Shown here in pieces: positions 13,041-24,532 of a DNA stretch of 64,000 bases; the stretch's first letter is position 1, and every line of letters starts with the position of its first letter. The notes under the pieces were generated by a model. It was given only the letters and a program-made list of their open reading frames with translations, searched no databases and had not been told where the DNA came from. Source of the stretch: Paulownia fortunei (lineage: Eukaryota > Streptophyta > Magnoliopsida > Lamiales > Paulowniaceae). The stretch lies in the NCBI GenBank assembly GCA_019321725.1, contig CM033111.1:4216001-4280000 (forward strand), read 5' to 3'. Made by a program: the position numbers and the translations under genes.

Positions 13041-15243
13041 TTCACGAGTTTTGCATATATTGAAACAAAGAAAACCTGGATAAATTTTTTTATTGAAAAA
13101 TAGCATCATTACTACCCGACCAAATTATCCAGTGTATCAATCAATAAATTTTGTTTAGAAAGATTAGAATTATATTTGTAAAGTATAAGAAATTTTCCAT
13201 TAGGAACTTGTTTTAATTCTTTTATTTGTCCAGTTTGCACGTTAATGTGAATGGGGGAATGGGGGCATACCCCATGCTAGGAAAGCTTACAAGATAAAGT
13301 GTAGAATGAGTAAAACAAGAACTTTTGCAAAAAAAAGAAAAAAAAGAAAAAGGAAAAGTTGACATTGATAATATAAGCTTTAAATCAAAGAAGAACCCAA
13401 GTTTCATGATTTAATTCCATGATAAAAAATATAAAAATCGCTTACCATATATCTTTTCTTAAAATATTTAATGGACATTGGATGTATAAATTAGGGTAAA
13501 AATTATATCTTTGGCACAAAAAAAAAAAGAAAAAACACTATAGATAGAATAATTATAAATTATAACTTACTTTCCATATGAAAATAAAAAATATAAAGTC
13601 TTTAAATTTAAGAAAAAGTTAAAATTACAAGACATTAAATGAGACGTCGACGTGTCAACACATGACAATAATATATATATATATATATATTTCATATTTT
13701 AAATAATCATAAGGGTGAATAACAAAATTGTTCTTGAGATTTAGGCTATTATAAAAAAATTATTTAAATTTATAAATTAAAAGTATTTTCTTAATATTTA
13801 TTTATATTTTACAAATTACAACTATTAAGAAGTATTTATAATTTCAAAAGATAATTGAATTTTTTTACAATTATGCTAAATCTCACAGTTTTGTAATTTT
13901 TCCTAATCATAAACTAATAATTTTATTAATTTTGTGATGGTACAAATCCTATAAAGTTGAAAACGACAATCCCAAATTAATTACCATATAGCCACTAAAG
14001 TTTGCTTAATCCTTCGCATTGTATACGTTGGTACTTGGTAGAAGCATGTGGTGTAATTATGGTGTGAAAAGAGTGTCTCTTTTAATTTAATCTTCATTAC
14101 AAATTCATTTACTTCACGGCCCAACCCTTTGAAGACAATCTAGAGTGTCAATGTCGACTTGCTTCCCCTTTTAATCCGGCCCTGGATTTTGCTTTTCTGG
14201 TTCTAATCCGATAAACATAAGAAGATAGTCGAAATAGTTCAAGAAATATTCAATCCAACTTTATGTAAGTTGTCAAGCCTCACTTTTGAGGTTAGTTTTC
14301 CTATCCCAATTCTTTATTTTAATTTAATATTTTATTTTATTTTTATATTACAAATATATATCAAAATATATAAAAATGTTATTTGGTTAATCATATGCAT
14401 TTGACATGCATTTATAAAATGAAATATTTGGTGAAATATTAAATTCAAATAAAAAATCTAAAGTGTTTAATTTTATCTGATGATCGTACAAATTTATTAT
14501 TCATAAAAGTTTATCTTGTTTTATGTTTACATATAGCACAATATCATATTTAGTAATAACAATTAAATTTTATTTTTTGAATAAATGTATAATATAATTC
14601 TTACATTTGTCCAAGTTAAGAACAAGTCTATTAACCGTAATATATCCTTTACGCTTTTTATTCTCGCTACATTTGTGACTTGTGAGTGATAATGGAATGG
14701 GATAAATGAATTACAATAATTCCATAACATGAAAATTCAACTTTTGTTCATAGAGAAGTAAAGGGAAATAGGTCTGAAGTAAATTAATGTGAATTTATAT
14801 TTTTTTTCTCATATTATTGTAAAATGCCAAGTTTCTTGGTTTAATTACTAAGTCTAAATTAAGTTCTTGATTTAATTACCAAGTCCAAAGGCATGTCTTG
14901 CAGATTAACGTAAAAAATTAGAAGGTTTCAACTTAAATAAAAGGGACTACAAACACAAGTTCAAATAAATTAATTAAAATCTAAATAGGCTTAATAAATA
15001 ATAAGTAATAACAATTATCTTTTATAATTAATTAAGTAATAAGTAATAACAATTGCTTGTTAACGTTACCTTGCAATTATTAGCATCCTTAGAAAACAAA
15101 ATGAACTGTAGCCCTGTAAATTAAATAAGACTAGAAGCGCGCCCCAATACTAAACTTTTTGAAACGATAATATCACGATAAGTTGCGATGAGAAAGAGAA
15201 AATGGAATGCCATTCCATTCCCAGAGTGCACTTGGTAGTCTGA

Positions 15244-15251
15244 TATATAAG
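15244..15251 (+). promoter_or_regulatory. Candidate TATA box and CT-rich leader of the ZAR1-like gene
   Basis: TATATAAG lies ~235 bases before the ATG at 15480. About 45-100 bases downstream the presumed 5' leader has strong CT tracts (15288-15325), a common pyrimidine-patch feature of plant leaders. The placement is plausible but no transcript data support it here. Confidence 0.4.
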
Positions 15252-15479
15252 TTACAGTACAGTATACTTTCGTTTCACAAAGTACTCTCTTCTCTCTCTC
15301 TCTGCCTCTTTTCTCTCTCTCTGTGAAGCACCATCCCGTCTCATAGGTTTCTTTTCTTTTATATCCACCTGGTTTTCTGCTGAACAAAGGTAATTCTAAA
15401 GAACCCATCTTTTTCTTTTCGTCTTTCCTTGACTGCATTTCCAACGGTCACATCTCTTGGTCCGGTGAATTTCTTGGAA

Positions 15480-17739
15480 ATGTTAGCTTTAGTCTCTTCG
15501 TTGTTTTTAATTTTGTGTAATTGTGATAATATTTTTGTGGTGAGTTCTTTGAATGATGAAGGCATAGCTCTGTTATCATTCAAGCAGTCCATTAAAGAAG
15601 ACCCTGAAGGGTCACTTAATAACTGGAACTATTCTGATGAAACCCCTTGTTCATGGAATGGCATTACATGCAACGAACAAAGAGTTGTCTCTATTAGCAT
15701 TCCTAAGAAGAAACTCTCTGGGTTTCTTTCTTCTTCTCTTGGATCTCTTTCTGAGCTTAGGCATGTGAATTTAAGGAGTAATAAGTTTTTTGGAGGCTTA
15801 CCTTCTCAGCTTTTTACGGCTCAGGGGCTGCAAAGTTTGGTGCTTTATGGGAATTCCTTTTCTGGGACTTTGCCATTTGAGATTGGGAACCTCCAATACC
15901 TTCAGACTTTAGATATATCACAGAATTTCTTGAATGGGTCGTTGCCCCCATCATTAATTCAGTGCAAGAGGTTGAGGAATCTTGATCTTAGTCAGAATAA
16001 TTTCAGTGGTTCTTTGCCTGATGGCTTTGGGAAAAACTTGTCTTTGTTGGAAAAGCTTGATCTTTCATACAATGAGTTTGGCGGTTCCATTCCTGGTGAC
16101 TTGGGTTATCTGTCTAATTTGCAAGGAACTGTTGACTTGTCTCATAATATGTTTAACGGTTCAATCCCAGCTAGTCTTGGTAATCTTCCTGAGAAAGTTT
16201 ACATTGATCTCACCTATAACAAATTAAGCGGTCCAATTCCACAAAATGGTGCTCTAATTAATAGAGGACCGACGGCCTTTATTGGGAACCCTGGTCTTTG
16301 TGGTCCTCCACTGAAGAATCTCTGTACTTCTGATAGTGAGGCAAGTTCACCTGCCTCGTTTCCTTACTTGCCCAATAATTACCCTTCCCAAGGTGGAGAC
16401 AATGTTGGAAAGGTTGGTGGTGGACGGGGGTTGAGTAAGGCCGCTGTAATTGCCATTATTGTGAGTGATGTGATTGGTATTTGTGTTATTGGGTTGCTGT
16501 TCTCGTACTGTTACTCAAGGATCTGCTCTTGCGGCAAGAAGAAGGGTGAACATGCTTATGGTTTTGAAAGGGGAGGTAAAGGTAGGAAGGAATGTTTATG
16601 CTTCAGGAAGGATGAGTCAGAGACTTTATCTGAAAATGCAGAACAGTACGATCTAGTGCCTTTGGATGCGCAGGTGGCATTTGATCTTGATGAACTTTTA
16701 AAGGCATCTGCATTTGTGCTTGGTAAGAGTGGCGTTGGAATTTTATACAAAGTTGTGCTTGAGGATGGGCTAACCTTGGCTGTCAGAAGATTGGGTGAAG
16801 GAGGTTTGCAAAGGTTCAAAGAATTCCAGACTGAAGTGGAAGCTATTGGAAAGCTAAGACATCAAAATATTGTAACTCTCAGAGCTTATTATTGGTCAGT
16901 GGATGAGAAGCTGCTAATATATGATTTCATACCAAATGGGAATCTTGCTACTGCAGTCCATGGTGAGTTTCTCAAACCCCAACAAATTTATCATGTTTAT
17001 TATAGTTGTGATCTCTTGTTTGTTTACTTGGTGGTTAATTGAATTTTGTTGTGTGCTACGATCCTCAGGAAAGCCTGGGTTGGTAACGTTTAATCCTCTT
17101 TCATGGTCTATGCGATTGAAAATAGTGAAAGGAGTTGCAAAGGGCCTGGTTTATCTGCATGAGTATAGTCCCAAAAAATATGTTCATGGGGATCTGAAGC
17201 CATCCAACATATTGCTTGGACACGACATGGAGCCCAAAATCTCTGATTTTGGCCTTGGGCGCCTAGCTAATATGGCTGGTGGATCCCCAACCCTGCAGTC
17301 CAGTCGAATGGTCTTGGAGAAACAACAGCTAAGGCAACAGAGCAGTGCGGCTTCAGAAGTTCCAACCTTTGCCTCAGCTGCTTCCTTAGGCTCCTATTAT
17401 CAAGCTCCTGAGGCACTGAAAGTGGCGAAACCATCCCAGAAGTGGGATGTCTACTCATATGGACTAATATTACTGGAAATGATAACTGGAAGATCACCAT
17501 TAGTCCAAGTGGGAAACTCAGAAATGGAACTTGTCCAGTGGATGCAGCTATGCATCGAAGAGAAGAAACCACTTTCTGACGTATTAGACCCACAATTAGT
17601 TCAAGATGCTGATAAAGAAGAAGAGATGATAGCCGTTCTAAAGATTGCAATGGCATGCACGCAAGGCAGCCCTGACAGGAGACCTTCGATGAGGCATGTC
17701 TCCGATGCATTGGAAAGACTTCCACTGTCCTCTGATTGA
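15480..17739 (+). CDS. ZAR1: LRR receptor-like kinase, ZAR1-like
   Basis: Two exons, 15480-16962 and 17069-17739, join in phase to give 717 residues, close to Arabidopsis ZAR1 (AT2G01210). The ATG at 15480 begins a hydrophobic signal peptide ([15 protein letters not shown]). Then come an LRR N-terminal cap ([22 protein letters not shown]), several leucine-rich repeats (~65-250), a transmembrane segment (~321-346) and a kinase domain. Kinase motifs: P-loop [11 protein letters not shown] (~415), [10 protein letters not shown] (Asp536, non-RD type) and DFG at Asp554. The usual beta-3 lysine is arginine (LAVRRL, Arg436), as I recall for this subfamily. ZAR1 acts at the plasma membrane and is reported to control asymmetric division of the Arabidopsis zygote through calmodulin and G-beta interaction; that role here is inferred from homology. 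Reading past 16962 meets a stop at 17040, consistent with the 106-base intron. Confidence 0.95.
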
Positions 17740-20700
17740 AAATTCATACAGATCTGGGAAGACACTTCCATTTATTGGCATTGAATTTCTTATTTGAGCT
17801 TTAAGCTGGAAAGACCTGGGAAAGAGGGATAAGTTGGCATTTTGGCAAAACGGACACACGTTCAGGGGCATAGAGGAAAATGCTGCACCAGTTTTCACAA
17901 TGCTGGAATCACATTTCTCCATGGCAAAAAGAAGGGGTAACTGATGGGGTGGGTCTGCTTTAAGAGCATCTGTGATGGGTTGTGACTGTTTGTTCATGTT
18001 GTGTATGTGAAGGTTTTCACTTATCTAGTTTTCTTCTTCTTGCTCTTACTGTGGACCTTTTTGTTTGTATTATGTTTTGTTGGTCAGTTTGTTATTTATG
18101 TTTGTTCTTGTTGTTACCTCTTTCTCTATCTAAGCTTAGTTACACACATTTGGTGCAATGCTGCAGCCATAAATTATTCATTTTCTCGCATGCCAGTGAT
18201 GAACTATTGTATTTTGCCTATTAGCATAATTTTTTTTCTTGGGAATGGCTTGCTTGTCATCATCTGATCACGGAATTTGCCACTGCACAGGGTGGTCAAA
18301 GAATCAGTATTTAATGAGGGTGAATAGTAAAAATGTTGAGGTCAAATCGACAAATGTACCCCTTAATGCTGAAGATTCTGGGATAGGCACAATAATAAAT
18401 TCGTTGCACCGAAATTTATTCTCCAATTTATTTCCACTTTCCAGATCTTATTCCATCATTAGTTTTTCCATCTTACTTTTTCAATATGCATACAACTACA
18501 GATAGGTGAGCACACGTGAACAGGCATAAAGACGAAATTCCCAGTCCAGCTGAAAAGTTTGGGCCATTGACTTGGCATGCTCCTCTTTGTGTAAACACAA
18601 TGCATACGACGAAAAAGCATTTGCTTGACAATGTGGGTAGAGAATGTTGGAAGTCCTTATGATGATTTTCAGTTTTAATTTTTTATTTTAATTTGATATT
18701 TTTATTTTGTATTAAATTCACCATTTTCATAATATCAGTCACATTAAATACAGTCTTGTGTGTGATTTGATCACTAACAATTTATAATTCGAATTTTGCT
18801 CTAAAACGTTATTTGATATTTCTGCTTCATTTCTTCCCCTCTTATTCTTCAAAATATGATCGAATAGACTTGGGGGTAGTATCAAAGATCATACTTCACT
18901 ACTGCCCTTCTTTTTTTTTTTTTTGGAAGACTATAAAGCACGTCAATTAATACAAGAATCAACCATTAGTTAAGTATAGTCATAATTGTGCAACAGTCTC
19001 AAGTCTCAACAACAATTGAAAGAAACTATCATGGAATTAGACAAAAACTCGCAATTCTAGTGGATTTTGAAACCAATGACTCATAATTATAGGCTTTTTG
19101 GACCTCAATGTTTGCTACTTCAACTAAGTTTTATTAATTACATGTAGTATAGTATTTTATTTTCTAAAATAACAAATTTCTCCTACTTATTATTATAATG
19201 TGATAAAATAAAAGTTACTTTTATATATATATTTTTAATTCCATTTTCGTACAAATTCAAACTTTAACAATTCGGTATTCCCCGAGGGAGTAGTACTACA
19301 GGATTGAACTATGGCTGTTGGCCACAAGCATGGATGAAGTGGGGACTTCTTGATTGACGATAAATGGTCCATAGCTCGACTTTTAGTATATCAAAACTTC
19401 TTGTCGGAATTCAGCTTGTCAATTTTCATATGGCAGCTAAATGGGCTCACATTTCTACAATCTTACTGTTTTTAAATCAGTAGTCATCCGCCAATCATGC
19501 AATTTGAGGTGCACAGAGTTGGAGGAAATTTTGAACTTAAAAAAAAAATGTTAGGAATTCTTCACCAACCATTGATGTATTATTGGGCATTGGGGGTAAA
19601 GTGTTAAGAGACTTCTACTTTGTTAAGTTTACTTTTGTTTGGTATGGGTTGAATAATTTGGGGTGCTTGTTTTCCAACTTACTGAAGCAAATTTCTACTT
19701 GAACGTGCAATTAAGATGGATTCATTATTCTTTTGGTTTACCGAATTTTCAATTCATGATTGATGTGGTGGAATCTTTACCTAAGTTAGTAATTAGTCGT
19801 ATCTGAAATCGCTGTGAAACGTTGAAGTTAATAATATTTTTATAGTTGAATTATTGATCTAACCGATTTTATTGACGAACAACAGTCCAATAAATCTTAT
19901 AAAAATTTACTATATATTTTTATTATATTATGTATAATATTTTAAAGAAAAAATAAATAAATAATCAATCTAAAAAATATATTTAACAAAATTCAAATTT
20001 CAAATAATTACATACATAAAATTAAATATTAAATCTAAATTTCTATATAAAAAAAATAAGAAAAAATACAAAATTAATTTTGACCTATATTTTAACTTTT
20101 TACCGTCAATCAAACTGAAAACATTATAGAAAGCTACTATGAAAGAATAGAACTGTTGATAAGTTGGAGGATAGTTGAGACTTGTACTGCATTCTTTGCA
20201 AGTGTGAGATAATAAAAAAAATCTTATACTACACGAGTGGTTATGTGTACTACAGCTATGATTCCAGGGCAATGTGGTAATATACCAAAATCTTTTAGCA
20301 TTCTACTCTTTAATATTTTATTTTTATTCTTGAGGTGCTAATTTCCCAAATTACCCCTGTTGTTGATTTAATTTTCTATGCCTATCAAAAATATTTTTTT
20401 AAAAAAGTAAAATAACTACAAATTGTAAATACGTGCTTTACTATGAAATGGCTTATCAAAGTTTTTTTAATGCTTTCTTTTATAAAATTCCAATTCAGGT
20501 CCAGATATGAAGTCAAGTTGCTTGTCATTGATATGGTATTTTGAGATTCCACTACAATGAATTACATTTTAAGCATAACTCACTGGAATCTCATTATTTA
20601 AATTGCAAAAACAGTATGAATTTTGTACTAAAATCTGAAAATCACTAGGTGAAATATTATATTACCTAAGGTTTTTTAGGTCCATATGAAATATACTAAA

Positions 20701-21600
20701 GAACTAAGAATGACAAAATTTATAGGTTCAACATCAAACTAACTCACAATAAAAATCCTTGTTAGTCCTCTATAATTAAAAATTAGGTTAATTATTTCTC
20801 TGTAATTTCTTAAATCTATGTGGTTTATCTTCCCTTCCTCTGCTGTTCTACTGTACCAATGATTCCAACTTTTGAAAACCAAAAGTGTCACAGGGACATC
20901 TTTACTACTCTATAATTTGTAAAAAATGTTTCATTCTTCAAAGCCAAATGACTCCATCAGGCATATGTAAATACACATTTTGCTTGATTTTACAGAGGTG
21001 ATCATTTGCCTACATCTAAAGCACAGAGGTTCATCTGCTGTTCTGAAAATTCGGCCTGGATCTTAACATGTTATTTACTCTAATAATATCATGGCAATGT
21101 TCAATCTATATAGTACAGGTGAACTTTGTTAAGACAAGTTCATTCTACATTCCATGTCAACTTTAATATGTTGCGTTCTTCCTTTTTTTCACCAAATTCT
21201 CATCTGGGTGGTTACAGGATACAATGATCAACTTCTTTTTTCCATTAATCTCAACATTCAAGAATTATACATCGTAGTATTTTTCATCTGATTGAGTTAC
21301 CTCAGTTTATTACCTGTTGCAGTTATATTGACTGCAATGCTTCTGCAGCCTTTGTTTATTCCATTGAATGTTAGATTCATGTTACAATGAACAGAGGTAT
21401 CACAGCACTGAATGTGCTAAGTTTTGTTTTTAAGATAATAGAAAAGAAGATATTACAGAAGCAAGAAATCAGGCAAAATTTGTCATGGAGAGGATCTGAA
21501 TCCACACATACTATCTTAGCAAAAAGACTCAAAGAAAATCTAAGTTCATTACATCGAGACAATTCAGATTAGATAACTAATGAAAGATTCACGGAAGTTG
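17740..21600. other. Intergenic spacer between convergent genes
   Basis: This 3.9 kb region separates the 3' ends of the ZAR1-like and IAA32-like genes. The first several hundred bases (to about 18250) are T-rich and less AT-biased, and are probably the ZAR1 3' UTR. I see no coding exon, RNA gene or clear mobile element in the rest. Confidence 0.6.
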
Positions 21601-22737
21601 TCAGGGACTTGAAGTCAGAAAGAAAGAATTAAGCAATGCTGATGAAGAGGGAACGCAATGAGCTTCATCCTTGCATGCAATTCTCAGCCTCTTTACGCTA
21701 TCCACAAACTCCCTGTTCATGATCAGTGAGAGAGATGGTGAAAAGTTCAACATATAGCATAGATATGATATGTTCTTGATGCAAATGAGTATACTTGAAT
21801 GTGTCATTTTAAGATGAAAATAATCCTTCCTTACAATGCTTCTGAACCAAAATCAGGCCTTTTACATTCTATAAACTTCATAAATAAATGAACAAATAGA
21901 TCAGAAACAACATTCTATTCAAGTCAGAAAACATTGAGAATAGAAACTTACTTCCATGGAACATCCCCAACAGTCCTCCACTGCTCGTCTTTGTCCTTGT
22001 AAAACAAGGAGAATGGTGACTCAGCTTGGAACAGCCTCAGACCAGATATTGATTGTTTTCCTGATCAAAAGTAGGCTGTCCATCATCAGTTTATTATAGA
22101 ACCATAAAGATCAAAGGGGTCATGAGGTATTGTGACATACGTACCAAACATGTCTTCCAGTTGAAGTGCAAGACTCAAATAATCCATATGGTCAAGGATG
22201 CAAATTTTTCTACCAACAAGTACCCCATCCATGTTAACTTTCACGTAAGTCCAGCGTTGTTTGCTTTGAATTCCCTCTGATTCTTCATCACAGTTTTCCT
22301 TAATGTTTCGAGGGTGTAAACTATTAGTCCTTTTCAGCTGGGGATGCAGCTGATGCCAGTCTACCAGGACTTCATAGTTCTCTGCAATCAGCAGCAGGGA
22401 TGTAAAAATTTTCTATTTCTCAGACATTGAGTCACAATCTAGCATAAGTACATTATCAATCCTGGAAAATGTTCAATCAAATTATGTCTTATCTAATAGA
22501 ACACCTTATGTTTACATGAATCTTTAAGAGACATAATTAAGTTTGACAACATTCTGAATAGCATAATGATTTAGAAACAGAAATGATCTTACCATGAGCT
22601 GAAGGATAACAAGCCTCAGGCTGCAAAACTCGCAGACTTAGTCCCAAATCAATGATGTTAGAATCCTCTTTGGCTAGATAGTATTCCGCAGGAAGAGCTG
22701 CATGATTTAGAAGGTAGCCTGATGCATTTGAATCCAT
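21601..22737 (-). CDS. IAA32: Non-canonical Aux/IAA protein, IAA32-like (no degron)
   Basis: Four exons, 22737-22593, 22381-22145, 22060-21952 and 21712-21601, join in phase to 200 residues (Arabidopsis IAA32 is of similar size). The N-terminus has the EAR-like repression motif IDLGLSLR. The C-terminal half is the Aux/IAA PB1 domain: TYVKVNMDGVLVGRKICI (domain III, with its basic Lys) and FSLFYKDKDEQWRTVGDVPW (domain IV, OPCA type). The GWPPV degron is absent; VDWHQLHP occupies that place, as in IAA32/IAA34. Aux/IAA proteins are nuclear co-repressors that bind ARF transcription factors; without a degron, TIR1/AFB-dependent auxin-triggered turnover is not expected. I chose MDSNASGYL as start; an in-frame ATG at 22806 would add a hydrophobic 23-residue extension that looks like leader sequence. 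The gene is convergent with the ZAR1-like gene, as recalled for the Arabidopsis neighbours. Confidence 0.93.
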
Positions 22738-23357
22738 GGAAACTGCAGGAGGAAAAATGTAAATCAATACAGTTATCAGGGCTGTTATCGACTCTACCAT
22801 ATCCATACCTGATACCCCTATATATTTGAATCCATCTGAAAAACCTGTGGCAAAGAATTAAACTTGGCATCAGAGATGGTAAGAAGAAGTGGGGACAATG
22901 AGAGATAAGAAAGACTTTATCCCATTATCAATCATTCAGTAGTAGTTATGAATTCTGCCATTCTTAACATGTAGATGTTCAAAGAAGTTAGCAAAGGAAC
23001 ACAAGGACAAGGGATGGGCTCAAGTGACACACCAAAAGTAGGCCTGTATTCTTGCATCCCCATATTGCTACAAATATCCTTCTTTGTCAGCTGCAAATCT
23101 GACAGTTTTCAGAAGCAGCAAAACATGTTAGTGGACTATCACACTTGTCACAATATTGGCACACAATTTGGTAATTTTTGAATGATTCTTATTAGATTTC
23201 AGACAAATTCAATTTTCAATGAACCGAAGATCTGCTATTCTTGTTTGATGTTGATTTGGCATAAAAGAATTGAAATGCACAGCAGCATGTTTCATTGTTT
23301 GGCTAGTGCAACAGAAGGCTTAATGAGGTAGATTGAGTAGCACAGTTCTTGATAATC
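22738..23357. other. Spacer between IAA32-like gene and U2 snRNA gene
   Basis: This ~620 bp region must contain the IAA32-like promoter (minus strand) and ends at the U2 upstream sequence element. No ORF here has recognisable features. Confidence 0.6.
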
Positions 23358-23409
23358 ATCCCACACCGAAGACTCAAAGCTAGCGTCAACAGTTCGATTG
23401 AATATAAAA
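23358..23409 (+). promoter_or_regulatory. U2 snRNA promoter: USE and TATA box
   Basis: ATCCCACACCG at 23358-23368 matches the plant upstream sequence element RTCCCACATCG with one change. TATAAAA lies at 23403-23409, 34 bases further on, with the RNA start 32 bases after the TATA box. This spacing is the pol II type known for plant U1/U2/U4/U5 genes rather than the closer pol III (U6) type. Confidence 0.88.
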
Positions 23410-23434
23410 GAAGAATTGAAATACCAACCAAAGC

Positions 23435-23629
23435 ATACCTTTCTCGGCCTTTTGGCTAAGATCAAGTGTAGTATCTGTTCTTATCAGTTTAATATCTGAT
23501 ACGTAAGTCAATGACTTGCATGATATTAAATTAATTTTTGAAGGGGGAGAGCTTTCATAACAGCTTGCTGTTGGGTTCTCATGTGTCGTCTTGGCGTTGC
23601 ACTACTGCCTTGGCCTGGCTCACCCCACC
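23435..23629 (+). ncRNA. U2 snRNA: U2 spliceosomal snRNA
   Basis: The sequence starts ATACCTTTCTCGGCCTTTTG, the hallmark U2 5' end. It continues with the branch-point recognition region (GTGTAGTATCTGTTC; GTAGTA at 23468-23473), stem-loop IIa (TTATCAGTTTAATATCTGAT) and an Sm-type site (TTAATTTTTGA). The 3' half keeps the loop-IV word GTTGCACTACTGC. The length of about 195 fits plant U2. U2 pairs with the intron branch site in the nucleus. Stem II after GATA reads GTAAGTCAATGACTTGC instead of the usual GTGGGTCATTGACCCAC, but pairing is largely kept. Downstream AGTTCTAA at 23637 approximates the plant 3' box AGTNNAA. The 3' end is estimated. It is likely a real gene copy, possibly a divergent variant. 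Confidence 0.93.
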
Positions 23630-24278
23630 AAATCATAGTTCTAAGTTGTTTTTAATTTGATAGTACTTAGTAAGTTACAGACAAGGGCAAACTTGAATTA
23701 GTTTCAATATCTGGAATTCAGTTCAATTTTGGCATCTTCTTCTGTTTCTCTTTCCCTATGCATCACAACTGAATGTAAAATAGTCGGGGGTTATTAATAA
23801 GGTCATTTATTAGTAGATTTCTGTTTCTTTGTACATAAGGATTTTATTAGCAGCTTGTTGGATTTCTTATATTTTTCACCATGGGAATTTGTTTGAATCT
23901 TAACAAAAATCTCCTAAGCACAACAATAGTTGCAAGTGCTACTGAGGAAGAATTTTTGGAATATGAGAATTCTGAAGCAAATTTTTGATTTTTTCTTTTC
24001 TATGATTTTGAATCATAGATTAGGAAAGTCGTTGAAAAAATATGATGGAATGAATACTGATAAAGTCACGAACATAATATATAACTCTTTCTACTAATTA
24101 ATTTTCACATTGCGCGAAAGAATTTCGTTCCAATTAATTTTTTAAAAGAAATATGTATACCTTACTACTCATGTCAACTTTAAATATATTTTCTGTAATA
24201 TTTTTAACATTAATTGAGTTTCCATTTCCCACTTTCCGTCTTGTAACACAATAGAAGAAATGAAAGTGTATTAATTTT
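23630..24278. other. Spacer between U2 and U1 snRNA genes
   Basis: About 650 bases of AT-rich sequence with no ORF or RNA motif recognised. It begins with the U2 3' box region and ends at the U1 upstream element. Confidence 0.6.
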
Positions 24279-24328
24279 ATCCCACATCGTTGAAGACTGA
24301 TGAGACAATGGGGAAGGCCATATAAAAT
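24279..24328 (+). promoter_or_regulatory. U1 snRNA promoter: USE and TATA box
   Basis: ATCCCACATCG at 24279-24289 is a perfect match to the plant upstream sequence element. TATAAAAT at 24321-24328 follows 31 bases later, and the RNA begins 31 bases after that. The arrangement fits pol II transcription. Confidence 0.9.
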
Positions 24329-24351
24329 GGGCCGGAAGGCGATGAAGCTCC

Positions 24352-24513
24352 ATACTTACCTGGACGGGGTCAATGGGCGATCAACAAGGCCCATGGCCTA
24401 GACTGGTGACTTCCATTGCACTTTGGAGGGGTGCCAGCCTAAGGTCGACCCAAGTGGTCGAGCCTACGTCATAATTTGTGGTAGAGGGGGCCTGCGTTCG
24501 CGCGGCCTCTGCC
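24352..24513 (+). ncRNA. U1 snRNA: U1 spliceosomal snRNA
   Basis: It starts ATACTTACCTG, which pairs with 5' splice sites. Stem-loop I is ATGGGC, a 10-base loop, then GCCCAT. Stem-loop II carries the U1A-binding loop word ATTGCACTTTGG. Stem III follows, then the Sm site AATTTGTGG, and stem IV ends GCGCGGCCTCTGCC. The length of about 162 fits plant U1. AGTTCAA at 24521-24527 is a perfect plant 3' box (AGTNNAA) just past the 3' end. U1 recognises 5' splice sites in the nucleus. One oddity: loop I reads GATCAACAAG, where plant and human U1 have GATCANGAAG; the changed G lies in the U1-70K-binding loop. The promoter and 3' box are intact, so the copy may still be transcribed. Confidence 0.95.
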
Positions 24514-24532
24514 CAAATCAAGTTCAACTCAG

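Larger units (their letters stand above)
9895..15242. other. AT-rich intergenic spacer between two divergent genes
   Basis: This ~5.3 kb spacer separates the divergent nucleotidylyltransferase and ZAR1-like genes. I see no credible coding exon; short ORFs here have no recognisable motifs. It holds a small AT-rich hairpin (10298-10437), a MITE-like element (12485-13040) and an (AT)n microsatellite at 13671-13692. The first few hundred bases beyond 9894 must include the nucleotidylyltransferase promoter, but I could not pick out a clear TATA box. Confidence 0.6.

Noticed and set aside
15429..15479. In-frame upstream extension of the ZAR1-like protein
   Set aside because: It would start at TTG, not ATG; the ATG at 15480 directly begins a signal peptide and gives the family length.
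16556..16819. Open minus-strand frame across the ZAR1 kinase region
   Set aside because: It lies antisense to a well-supported exon and has no domain of its own; a codon-composition shadow.
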